NCBI GenBank assembly: GCA_020634515.1
Contig: JACKBL010000007.1
Location: forward strand, 310,001-374,000
Source: Ardenticatenales bacterium
GTDB lineage: Bacteria > Chloroflexota > Anaerolineae > Promineifilales > Promineifilaceae
Length of the DNA: 64,000 nt
Direction: 5' to 3'
The translations under genes and the position numbers were made by a program. Below the pieces are notes generated by a model. The model had not been told where the DNA came from. It was given only the letters and a program-made list of their open reading frames with translations, and made no database searches. Below are positions 25,120 to 33,824 of this stretch, piece after piece (the first letter of the stretch is position 1; every line of letters begins with the position of its first letter).

Positions 25120-27750
25120 CTAATCCATTAACCGGATGTTTCGGGCTTCCAGTTGACCTTTCAACCCTTTTTTCAAGCGGAACTGAACCCGCTCACCAAC
25201 ATTCAGCGTCTCCAATTTGCCAGAAATATCCCGGCTATGGAAAAAGATAGGATCATGGCTGCCATCTGGCTGGATCCAACCAGATGGAGATGGCGCTTCA
25301 AAAACAGTGACTTTGCCGGTCAGATAATAAGTCTTGGCCGGGGCGCATTCAACTCTTTCCCGGTCCATATCTACAGCCAGTACAATACAAGCTGCCTTAT
25401 GTCCCAATTGATATTGAATTCCACCCAACTTATCATTTGGAATCCATCCCAATACATCTTCATGCCAGGAAGAATTCTCAATTTCCAGAAAGACATCACC
25501 TTTGCTGTCTATGTGATATACAGAGCCAGTAATCATGGTGTGAATCAGAGATGGAGGTGTATCGGAGACAGGTTTGGCCGGGCGAGATGGAGCTTTGGGT
25601 GTCGGGGTTTCTGTTCTGGACGTTTTGGTCACCGGTAATTGTGATTCAATGCTGGAGGGACCAATGCCAGGTGTGGTATTGCCGGCAACTTGCAACGGAT
25701 CCCCCAACACCGGACGTTCCTTAAACTCATCCACGGTCTTGTTTCTGCCTGAATCCCGTTCAATTTCCATATAGCGGGTTTGTTCCAGCCAGGCCGCATC
25801 CCCTTCCCGCCATTGCAACATGGCCAGCAACATTTTTATTCGTTCCATCTCAGCCAGGTGAGTTGCTTGTGGCCCAATACCACCATCAACCAAAACATAC
25901 TTTTCAAAAGCCTCTACATAGGCTGTCATCTCTGCCGTAGAGGATGCACTTTTCCAACGTTCCCCCTGAAACAGGGATTGGTAACGCTCCTGTCTGTTGA
26001 TCAGGTTCAGGGTTGGCACGAGGGAAACGGCCCCCATGCCTAAAGGTTTGCCCATGCCCAGTTTGTGGCAATAAGTGTGCCCATCTGTTACGGGCAAAGA
26101 CAAAGCCCAGCACAATGCCCCCAATTCCTCTTCCCGCAAATTGTCAAAATGAATTTTGAAAGTAAAGCGCACACCAGGACTGATGGGCCGAATGCGGGTG
26201 AGCTGCTTTTCATGTTTTTGCTCTTTGGCGGTGGCTTCAATACTGGGTTGGCGGCCTTTGTGCCAGTACAGTTTGTACCCCCGAATTTCCGTTTCGCTGG
26301 GGGATGTGCCGTAATGGGCCAGGTTTTCCTTGCGATCCGGACTGTGTCCCATCCGTTGATTTTGCACCAGATAATGTTGGAAGGTAGTTATTTTAGGGCC
26401 GGATAGGGTGTGGGGAATGATGGCATCCTTGCTGTGCCAGACGTCTTTCTGGTCTGGCAGAAGATGGGCATTGCCAATAAAAACACGCCCGGCCCTTTGT
26501 TCCGCTGGCCCCACCCTTTCTCCCTTTTCATCTTGTTCTTCGACCCAGCCGAAAATGGCATCAGCCAGATCGGGCTGCTCTGACGTGCGCAGGTGGGATG
26601 GTACAAAGTCCAGGGGTCTGGCAGCTCTGTTTTCGCCGGGGAGGGTCAAAAATGCCGGCACTCGGAAATTGGGCGAGTGCCCAAACCACTTCACTTTCTT
26701 ACCATCAGCCACATAAAAAACCGGGGCACCATCTTTGAGACAACCCTGCTTACCCCCCCAATGATCCAATTTTTGCTGAAACGGTGTCAGGCTGGCCAAA
26801 TAATCCTTGATCGTTTGCTCCTCAATGGACAGTCGTTCGGCTTTCCTGTTTTGCAGCAAAATCAGAACATGGCTGCGGCGTGGCGCTTTCTGCCGGGGAG
26901 TACTTCTTGACTCATTATCATCCGTCTGGGTTTCCAGCATATTGCCGGAACAAACCAGAACGCCTTCCTCCCGGTAACGGCCACGGTCACCAATCTGGGT
27001 AACGGCCAGATAATTGCCACGTGCCCCACGTTTGTTTTCCACCTCAAAACTGACAGGATACCAGTTGGGTTCATAATTTGGGCTGTTGAAACGTCGCAGG
27101 CCGGTGATATCTTTGCCCCCTATCTGCCGTTCCTTTACTTTGAGAAAGCTGTCACCTGTTGACCACCCTTTTTCTTGCGGTGTCTGGGCCGGCTCGATAA
27201 ACCAATTTTCCCCTTCCTGTTTCAGGAAACCCGCCTGGACATTTTTGCCCAATGCGCCAATGATGTCCCGATAGGGATCGCGCAAGGGATCGTCTTTGGA
27301 GGCGGCTACAGCCCGGTAGGTGAACACAGGCTGGTTGCCCACCCAACGGATGCGCCCATAGCTGATGATCTCCACCAGTTGGCGAATCATCCCGCGCAAA
27401 CTGCTGCCGGGGATGACAGGCAGGGGGTGACCATGACTGTTCTTTTCACCGGGAGCAAAGAAGGGGGATTGTTTTTCCTTTTGTTCAGAGGTTAATTCGT
27501 CTGGCCCTTTTTGCCCAAACGCTTTGTAATCGCTTTCGGTCAACATGCCACGAATGTAGAGTGGGGAGCGTGTTTCCAACTGGCATTCAATCCAGCCGCT
27601 CAGTCCCTGATAACGATCCTGATCCAGGGGGGCGGCTGCCGGCGCGACCCGTGCCGGCAGTGGGACAAAGTTATAGGGCGCTCTGGCCCAAATCTGATTG
27701 CGATCACGGTCAATACGGGATTGGGTGGGGTTGTCGTGCTTAATAGCCAT
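25120..27750 (-). CDS. TIGR03986-type RAMP protein with two C-terminal OB folds
   Basis: 876 residues. The N-terminal 600 form RAMP/Cas7-like domains: LETRSPLYIRGM, then VIPGSSLRGMIRQLVEIISYGR, and later SPGVRFTFKIHFDNL with KLGMGKPLGMGAVSL (glycine-rich loop). These fit the TIGR03986 family of type III-D loci. Two extra domains follow a proline-rich linker: residues 739-805 (ITGSVYHIDSKGDVFLEIE...) look S1-like, and 810-876 (LTGKVTVFEAPSPSGWIQPDG...) look like a cold-shock domain. It follows csx19 by 8 bp. It is much longer than a plain RAMP subunit. Confidence 0.78.
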   Translation of the reverse strand: MAIKHDNPTQSRIDRDRNQIWARAPYNFVPLPARVAPAAAPLDQDRYQGLSGWIECQLETRSPLYIRGMLTESDYKAFGQKGPDELTSEQKEKQSPFFAPGEKNSHGHPLPVIPGSSLRGMIRQLVEIISYGRIRWVGNQPVFTYRAVAASKDDPLRDPYRDIIGALGKNVQAGFLKQEGENWFIEPAQTPQEKGWSTGDSFLKVKERQIGGKDITGLRRFNSPNYEPNWYPVSFEVENKRGARGNYLAVTQIGDRGRYREEGVLVCSGNMLETQTDDNESRSTPRQKAPRRSHVLILLQNRKAERLSIEEQTIKDYLASLTPFQQKLDHWGGKQGCLKDGAPVFYVADGKKVKWFGHSPNFRVPAFLTLPGENRAARPLDFVPSHLRTSEQPDLADAIFGWVEEQDEKGERVGPAEQRAGRVFIGNAHLLPDQKDVWHSKDAIIPHTLSGPKITTFQHYLVQNQRMGHSPDRKENLAHYGTSPSETEIRGYKLYWHKGRQPSIEATAKEQKHEKQLTRIRPISPGVRFTFKIHFDNLREEELGALCWALSLPVTDGHTYCHKLGMGKPLGMGAVSLVPTLNLINRQERYQSLFQGERWKSASSTAEMTAYVEAFEKYVLVDGGIGPQATHLAEMERIKMLLAMLQWREGDAAWLEQTRYMEIERDSGRNKTVDEFKERPVLGDPLQVAGNTTPGIGPSSIESQLPVTKTSRTETPTPKAPSRPAKPVSDTPPSLIHTMITGSVYHIDSKGDVFLEIENSSWHEDVLGWIPNDKLGGIQYQLGHKAACIVLAVDMDRERVECAPAKTYYLTGKVTVFEAPSPSGWIQPDGSHDPIFFHSRDISGKLETLNVGERVQFRLKKGLKGQLEARNIRLMD

Positions 27751-27758
27751 TTTTCCTC

Positions 27759-28280
27759 CTAAGCCGCATCCAGCGAAACCAGACGGCTGAGGGCAATGTG
27801 AGCCTGCCCATTTGAATCAAACTGGATGTAATGGCGGATGGTTAATCGCACCTCTTGGTTCTGTCCAATGGATAATGGAACCGCATGATAAAATCCCTGA
27901 GCGCCTTCTTCCATCCAGGTAAAACCATTCTCTGTCTTTTTGCCCTGGCCCCACAGTAGATAGGCCTCGTCCTCAACCTCATTGGTTTGGGCTGTGCTGT
28001 CCGTTAACAAGCGGTCCTGAAAGCCATCGTCATTTTTCCAGAGCAACAGTTCCCCGTCTTTGCCAAAGAGGCGTAGCTGTTGCACCGTAACGGCTCGCAG
28101 CGGGATGGCCAAATCGGCAAAAACATCTGCGGAAGTGATGAGTTGCCCCTGATCATTCACCTTGCCCCAAATAACGCCATCATCTGTGTGGGCGAGCAGG
28201 TAAGTCAGATTATGTGTCTGGGCCTGTTGAACCAGCCATTGACGGGGGTTTTCTTCAAATGGGTGTTTAGTTGCCATCAT
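27759..28280 (-). CDS. csx19: type III-D accessory protein Csx19
   Basis: Start at ATG 28278-28280, placed 4 nt after AAGGAAGG; this overlaps the upstream RAMP gene by 14 bp. The 173-residue product (WLVQQAQTHNLTYLLAHTDDGVIWG, IPLRAVTVQQLRLFGKDGELLLW, QGFYHAVPL, RLTIRHYIQFD) follows the pattern of TIGR03984/Csx19, a marker of subtype III-D. Its molecular role in the effector complex is not well defined. Confidence 0.8.
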   Translation of the reverse strand: MMATKHPFEENPRQWLVQQAQTHNLTYLLAHTDDGVIWGKVNDQGQLITSADVFADLAIPLRAVTVQQLRLFGKDGELLLWKNDDGFQDRLLTDSTAQTNEVEDEAYLLWGQGKKTENGFTWMEEGAQGFYHAVPLSIGQNQEVRLTIRHYIQFDSNGQAHIALSRLVSLDAA

Positions 28281-29772
28281 TTTCCTTCCTTGTGGCCGGC
28301 TGCCAGGCATGAAAGGCGGTTACATAGCTTTCCAGTTCTGTGGCTGTACCCTTCCCGGCTATCTTCATTGTGCTATCAGGTTGCTGGTTCAATTCCCAGT
28401 GCTGGTCTGGGAGCAACAGATGGGCTGACTCTCCCTGAAGCCGTCCCCGCCCCACGCTCCGTTCCCCACCGAGCGGCAAATCACCAGTCCACAAATCTTT
28501 GAGAACCAGCAAAAGTAATCCTACCTGAGCCTTGAAGAGGTCGCTCTCATCGGCCCATTGCCGCAGTTCAAGCTGAATGGTCACCTGGTTTTTGCCATTG
28601 GCGCTGCCAAAGAGGGGCTGCTGGCTGAACAATGCCTGGGGATAGGCGCCGCTGGTAAAGCGGTCAATTTTGACCCGGCTCTGCACCAGATGGTCAATGG
28701 GGTTTTGTACTTCGGTTTCGGCCATGAGTACCCGGCTGCCGCTGGGTTCGTCGTTGGCTTTGCGAATGCGCCTGCCAAACATCTGGTTGACCAGGAGACG
28801 CCCGGCATCTTCTCCCTTGACGGTAATGGCGATCCGGCGTGCCCGGCTGCGAATGGCTCCGGCCAGGCTGGTTCCGGAGAGAATGGGCCGGTCTTTGCCC
28901 TTGCGCCAGGAGCGCAGATGAACCATGTCCACCGGGTTATCACCAACACCGTCTGAACGGATGAGAAGTGAATCGGGCAAGGTGAAGGTGGCTTTGAGGT
29001 GGAAGGAAATGCCGGCATGTTCTCCCGGCTGCGGAACCCCCAACAAATGGCAAATATCCGGCTGGTACGTTACTTGCCGGTCTGCCGCTTCACTCAACCA
29101 GCCTATCACACCCTCAATCTGGTTCATTGGATAACGGGAGACAGACCAGCCTGTAATCTTACATTGTCCATACCCCCGTCGTTTTCGCCGTCCCAGGCCA
29201 ATTTGGCCCGTTTCCAGCCCATGGAGGGCGCGGGCCAATGCCGACAATAACATTTTGTCCTCATCTGGCAACCACAGTTCAAAATGCAAATCAAACGTTG
29301 TGCCAGCAGCCAGCAACTCTATATCGAACTTCTTTTTGTCTTCCGCCGTACCCGTTTTAGGGTCTATGGCCACCCCATCACGAAACTCCACCGGCTCTCC
29401 CGTTTCGGGCAAAGTACCCAGGGCATCATCAATAGCCAGCCAGCTTTGCACCGAGCTGCGCTGATCGGGATTTGAATCATCCAAATGCCCAAACAGCCTT
29501 TCGGTCAGGGATTTCTTTTCCTTAGCTGCTTTGGGGTTTTCCTGCCGGCCATAGCCTCGTTCTGCTTCCCACAAATAACTACGCAGTGCCCCGGCAATGG
29601 AAGCACCGGTGAGCAATGGGCGTTGCCGTTCCACTGAATCGTAGAGCAGGGCCATATCTGTTGAGCCATCCTTGTCGCCGCTGCCAAAGGAGGCTGGCGT
29701 CTCCAGCACCAATTGCCCGCGAATAAATATCCGTTCGCCGACAGTGCGGCTCTTTTTCGGTTGGGCACTCAT
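28267..29772 (-). CDS. fused double Cas7 (Csm3-like) backbone protein
   Basis: 501 residues with two Cas7-type RAMP units. Unit 1: GQLVLETPASFGSGDKDG, LLTGASIAGALRSYLWE, an SWLAIDDAL aspartate loop, and GQIGLGRRKRRGYG. Unit 2: KATFTLPDSLLIRSDG, ILSGTSLAGAIRSRARRI, GGERSVGRGRL. Csm3-type subunits hold the crRNA and cut target RNA at 6-nt steps through the aspartate in such a loop. Fusion of two copies reduces subunit count and is seen in III-D/III-E-like lineages. It overlaps both neighbours. Confidence 0.78.
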   Translation of the reverse strand: MSAQPKKSRTVGERIFIRGQLVLETPASFGSGDKDGSTDMALLYDSVERQRPLLTGASIAGALRSYLWEAERGYGRQENPKAAKEKKSLTERLFGHLDDSNPDQRSSVQSWLAIDDALGTLPETGEPVEFRDGVAIDPKTGTAEDKKKFDIELLAAGTTFDLHFELWLPDEDKMLLSALARALHGLETGQIGLGRRKRRGYGQCKITGWSVSRYPMNQIEGVIGWLSEAADRQVTYQPDICHLLGVPQPGEHAGISFHLKATFTLPDSLLIRSDGVGDNPVDMVHLRSWRKGKDRPILSGTSLAGAIRSRARRIAITVKGEDAGRLLVNQMFGRRIRKANDEPSGSRVLMAETEVQNPIDHLVQSRVKIDRFTSGAYPQALFSQQPLFGSANGKNQVTIQLELRQWADESDLFKAQVGLLLLVLKDLWTGDLPLGGERSVGRGRLQGESAHLLLPDQHWELNQQPDSTMKIAGKGTATELESYVTAFHAWQPATRKENDGN

Positions 29773-31382
29773 CAGCTATTCCCTCCTTCACGTTGTTTTT
29801 TGGCAAACCGAACAGCCTGACGCAGCACGTCTTCGATTAAGCGGGCCAGGGTGCGCTGGCGCAGTTCCAGGTCCATGGGTGCTTTGACACCGGCAACTGT
29901 AGGCATTTCCCCCACCCAGTTCAGATTTCCCCCCTTCGCCTGCTGCTCAATCCAATTCCGGAGTTTATCGCCGCCCATTCGGGCATCCTGCCACTTCCGT
30001 TGGGAAAGATCAGATTGCTTTTCAAAAAAGGTGAGTACTTCCCGCAAATCCCCCTTATACCAGGCCCGCCGGGCGGCCAACCGGGCCTGCGAAAGCTGGG
30101 AAGCAGCGGGCAAGCTGCGAAATCCCCGGCCCGTCAGGGTATGTACTTGCTCAACCAGCTTCATTTCGATCTGGTTTTCCAACTGGCGCTGGGCCATCCA
30201 TTTGGCTAAAGCCTCGCTGATGGGGGTCAGCCGTTCCGGCAGTTGAACGGCAACCTGCGGAGGTGGCGGTGATTGCACTATCCGTTCTGTTTTGGTATGC
30301 CAGTTTACGGCAATGCGTCCATACCCTTCCACCCGCCGCTCGCCAATGCCGGCATCCACCATTTCCCGCAGCGTCTCATAATACTTGCCCGGAAAAGCCA
30401 TCACCGTGCCAGCCTCAATGGTTAACGCCTGTGGTAAGGGCAAGCCCCATTTGCGATTAAACCCCCCGGTCACATTTGTGCGCCGAAACGCTTCGATCTC
30501 ATCTGGCTTAACCCCCTCAATCAAACCAGCTAAATCTGCGCTTATTTGTCCATCGCCATTCCGCCAAATGACATCGCTCAGGCAGGTAAGAATAGCTGCA
30601 TCCTTGAGTTCGGCCTGGGCAAACATTGCCTCAAGGTCCTCAAAACTCATATCCTTTGGATCAGGCTCCTCCTTTTTCTCCTCATCGTACTCTTTCCAGT
30701 TGGCAGAAAAAGCTACCTGGTCAATCTGCACCCGGCCATAACCACCGGTGTGCGCCCCGCCCAGATTCCATCCCCCTTTTTGCAGCAGTGGTTGAATCCG
30801 TTTTTGCAGCAGATCGGAATCTTCGGCCACAATCACGCCAATAAATTCCTGACCAGGGGCGATGCTTTCATAGCGGAAGACATTGCTGCTGTCTTGGTCT
30901 TTGCGATTGGCGTCCGTGCTGGTGTTATGCACCATGATGTGCATGGTGGGCTTGATCAACTGCACCCCTTTCTGATCTATCCAGCAATAGTTGTCTTTTC
31001 CTGGAGGTTTGGGTGGCTCCTGTTTGCTCCAGTCTGGAATAGCGATGGCAAAATCATACAATGATGTACCAGGAGCCAAATCAGAAGCTTCATCTTTAGG
31101 CAGCAGCCATGAGAGGGGACGGGGCAAAGCGCGTACTCCCGTTTCTGGGTGGGCGGGATAGGCATTGAGATATCGCACTTGGCCATTAAAGAAGAGGTCG
31201 CTGGCGGGGGAAGTGCCGGCATCTATCTCTCCGTTTTCCTTGATATATTGGGCAATCACCGCCCCCCGAATGGCGCTGCCAGACAGGTAATTGAGGGAAA
31301 CACGGCTGTTTGGCTCGCCGCTTTCTGCTTGCCCCAGCAACACCGGTTCCAGTAAACGGATTCTAAACGTCAGCGCATTCAC
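29772..31382 (-). CDS. csx10: Csx10, Cas5-like subunit of the III-D complex
   Basis: Start taken as GTG 31380-31382, with GAGGAGG 6 nt upstream and an overlap of 20 bp with the preceding gene; earlier in-frame starts would read through that gene's coding end. The 536-residue product begins VNALTFRIRLLEPVLLGQAESG and YLSGSAIRGAVIAQY, has GGWNLGGAHTGGYGRVQI (glycine-rich loop) and a long helical C-terminal part. That is the Csx10 layout: a Cas5-like subunit that binds the crRNA 5' handle. Confidence 0.78.
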   Translation of the reverse strand: MNALTFRIRLLEPVLLGQAESGEPNSRVSLNYLSGSAIRGAVIAQYIKENGEIDAGTSPASDLFFNGQVRYLNAYPAHPETGVRALPRPLSWLLPKDEASDLAPGTSLYDFAIAIPDWSKQEPPKPPGKDNYCWIDQKGVQLIKPTMHIMVHNTSTDANRKDQDSSNVFRYESIAPGQEFIGVIVAEDSDLLQKRIQPLLQKGGWNLGGAHTGGYGRVQIDQVAFSANWKEYDEEKKEEPDPKDMSFEDLEAMFAQAELKDAAILTCLSDVIWRNGDGQISADLAGLIEGVKPDEIEAFRRTNVTGGFNRKWGLPLPQALTIEAGTVMAFPGKYYETLREMVDAGIGERRVEGYGRIAVNWHTKTERIVQSPPPPQVAVQLPERLTPISEALAKWMAQRQLENQIEMKLVEQVHTLTGRGFRSLPAASQLSQARLAARRAWYKGDLREVLTFFEKQSDLSQRKWQDARMGGDKLRNWIEQQAKGGNLNWVGEMPTVAGVKAPMDLELRQRTLARLIEDVLRQAVRFAKKQREGGNS

Positions 31383-32133
31383 GGCGCACCTCCTCAGCAA
31401 ACTTAGCAAGCCAATTACTGGTAACCGCCTGCACGGCAACAGGTTTATCAGCATCCCAGCGATACATGGGTTGATCAAACAACGCCACTTTCACCCGACC
31501 CAACCCCCGGTTACGGCTTGTGCCGACTCGTGTTAAGGCACAAACTACCGCCGCCAGCAATTGTTTGGCACGAGGGTCTGGCTGTTGATTGAAATTCAGT
31601 TCAGCAACAAACAGGGTTTCCCGCACAATCACACGCATGGCCCGCAGACTGTTGTGTTTGGGGGCACCGGTTTTCCCGTCCATGGCCGTTTGCCGGCGCA
31701 CATCGGTCAATGTTTCCAGGTTTTTTTTTCGCAGCCGGCCCCACTCTGCTTCCAGGGTAGTTGGTTTGTGTTGATGCTTGACGGAAAGTGTACGAAACTC
31801 TTCCTGAATGCAGGCACGTAAATCTGCCGGCAGTTGCGCATCCCCCACCTGCATTTTCGCCATCTCCCCTCCGCTGCCGGGCTGACCAAACAGGAAATCT
31901 GCTGCTTCTTGCCACAGTTCAAGCGCACAGCCACTGCTTTGCAGCCCATACAAGACCTCAGCGCAGGCTGCGTTTAACAGCCCCTTCAACGTTTTGCCAC
32001 TGAGATAGGGCAATCCATAAGCGTCATATTGCACTTCCGCATCCACCATGCCGGCCACCCCATCCCCCCGGCCAAAAGTGGTGTCACTCAACAGCGTAAT
32101 GCTTAACCACAAATGTCTATCTGGCTCATTCAT
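31363..32133 (-). CDS. Cas7-like RAMP subunit
   Basis: 256 residues: LWLSITLLSDTTFGRGDGVAGMVDAEVQYDAYGLPYLSGKTLKGLL is a typical first RAMP strand and glycine loop, and LTRVGTSRNRGLGRVKVALFD the second glycine-rich loop. It lies directly after cas10 (4-bp overlap), the place of csm3/cmr-type genes. It probably caps or extends the effector backbone. Confidence 0.78.
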   Translation of the reverse strand: MNEPDRHLWLSITLLSDTTFGRGDGVAGMVDAEVQYDAYGLPYLSGKTLKGLLNAACAEVLYGLQSSGCALELWQEAADFLFGQPGSGGEMAKMQVGDAQLPADLRACIQEEFRTLSVKHQHKPTTLEAEWGRLRKKNLETLTDVRRQTAMDGKTGAPKHNSLRAMRVIVRETLFVAELNFNQQPDPRAKQLLAAVVCALTRVGTSRNRGLGRVKVALFDQPMYRWDADKPVAVQAVTSNWLAKFAEEVRRECADV

Positions 32134-33815
32134 TCTTCCGCCTCCTTCTTTTTGTCCAGCCGCACAAAGAAATCAATTGCTTCGATGGCGTCAAAATAAC
32201 CACAATCTTCCCCGCTCCAACCGCTGGTCATCATGGTTGGACTTTGTCCGGGAATTTCGGGCAATTGTTTCTTCCCATGCTCATCCTGAATGTCATATTG
32301 ATTGAGGAAAAGCGTTACAGCCTGATCCCCCCGGCGCAGCGCCTCCTGTAGGGCCTTTACCTTGTTGCGCCGCTGGTGCCAAATTTTGTTTTCCTGAAAT
32401 TCGCAAGTTAATTTTTTGAAGTTATCCCAGGAACGCCAATAACGACTGCCCTGCGGCGGCGATTGTCCCAAATCGTGCCGTACTGGACGCATGAGCAAGC
32501 TTTTGCCATTATCGGCGGTGTACTCTCTGTCCCGCAGTTGCGCCAAGGGCAAAATGACTCCGCCGGTGGCAAAGTGCCAATCTATCGTTACCCCCTTATC
32601 ATTAGCGGTAATTCTCTTGATGGCTTTTTTAGCCGAACTTGAAAGGTCATCTGCCAGTTCATAGGCGCGGGAGAAGGGGTAATGGTTTTTGACCACGGCA
32701 ATGCCGGCACGGGCATAGAGCGGATCTCCGATAGAATCGGGTTTGGGGCCGGGCAAGGGGGTCTGCGCCAATGTTTCCAGATAATGGGCCGCCAGCGACA
32801 ACCCCAAACGGCCATCACAAACAAAGGTGGTGTCATCTCCCCCAAACACCAGGGGGCGGAAAGGGAGATAGCGGATTTCATTTTTCTCCGGCACTTGCAC
32901 CTCACCGCCGAAAGTGTCTGTGCGGGCATCATAATTGTCCAGCAAGAAGCGTACCGTTTCCCGCAGGGCATGGAGCGCCTGTTCGTTGATTTTTTGGCTC
33001 AGCAGGCGTACCTGCTGGATGTACTTTTCGTTGTCCGCCGCTCTGGGAAAGGCGTCACTCAGGGCGGCAAACCGTTTCCCCATGCCATTGCCATCAGCAT
33101 GGACGACGGCGATATAAGAAGCTTCTCCCCGGTCGCCAAAGAGGGTGAAATCGGACAGAAATTCGTCCACGATGTCAGTGTCCAGAGGAAGTGAGCGTTT
33201 TAACCGATCATTGCCGTTTTGAGTGGCACAGAGTTTATGTTTGATGGCCGTGGAAATGCGTTGTCCGTTTTCTCCATCATCATTTTCTCTGTCACGCTTC
33301 ACTGCCGGCATTCCCGTAAACACACACGCCGCCGTCACCCCCAGCCCCAATAAAGGGGTATCTCCGGAACGGGCCTGTTTGCGCAGGGCCACCTGTTGCC
33401 GCAAGGCCACATGTTTTTGAGAAAGGGCGTCACGTTCCCAATTGAGAGGACAATGTCCCACCACCAGGGACAGTTGCCGGGCTTGCTGGATCGCTTTCAG
33501 GCTTAGCTGTTGCACAAAGGGGATGGCGACGTCATCGGGAATGCCGGCAAACAGGATCAAGGCATTGCCACCACGGGCATAAATCACCTCTGCCTCGTCA
33601 TCAGCAGCCGCAGCCACGGGTAGCCATTCCCTTGTTTTCTCGTCCTGCCGCAAATTATGGCGCTTCCCCATTTCATTCAGTGTATTTGCCACCCAATCCT
33701 GCGTCACCTGCCGCACCAGCTCGGAGGCCCCGATGTTTTGCTGCAAATTGTTGCTGCCAAATATGTAGTTTTGGATCCCGGTCACTTCAATATGGGTCAA
33801 GGTTTTTGTGGTCAC
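32130..33815 (-). CDS. cas10: Cas10 with active-looking cyclase, no HD domain
   Basis: 561 residues. HIEVTGIQNYIFGSNNLQQNIGAS opens the first GGDEF-like domain; VVHADGNGMGKRF (239-248) and FGGDDTTF (325-331) are the palm motifs, the latter the intact GGDD that makes cyclic oligoadenylate from ATP. There is no N-terminal HD nuclease, so target DNA cutting by Cas10 is not expected. Defence should depend on the second messenger and on the signalling proteins encoded around it. It starts 9 bp after the CARF-nuclease gene. Confidence 0.88.
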   Translation of the reverse strand: MTTKTLTHIEVTGIQNYIFGSNNLQQNIGASELVRQVTQDWVANTLNEMGKRHNLRQDEKTREWLPVAAAADDEAEVIYARGGNALILFAGIPDDVAIPFVQQLSLKAIQQARQLSLVVGHCPLNWERDALSQKHVALRQQVALRKQARSGDTPLLGLGVTAACVFTGMPAVKRDRENDDGENGQRISTAIKHKLCATQNGNDRLKRSLPLDTDIVDEFLSDFTLFGDRGEASYIAVVHADGNGMGKRFAALSDAFPRAADNEKYIQQVRLLSQKINEQALHALRETVRFLLDNYDARTDTFGGEVQVPEKNEIRYLPFRPLVFGGDDTTFVCDGRLGLSLAAHYLETLAQTPLPGPKPDSIGDPLYARAGIAVVKNHYPFSRAYELADDLSSSAKKAIKRITANDKGVTIDWHFATGGVILPLAQLRDREYTADNGKSLLMRPVRHDLGQSPPQGSRYWRSWDNFKKLTCEFQENKIWHQRRNKVKALQEALRRGDQAVTLFLNQYDIQDEHGKKQLPEIPGQSPTMMTSGWSGEDCGYFDAIEAIDFFVRLDKKKEAEE

Positions 33816-33824
33816 GTATCCTCC

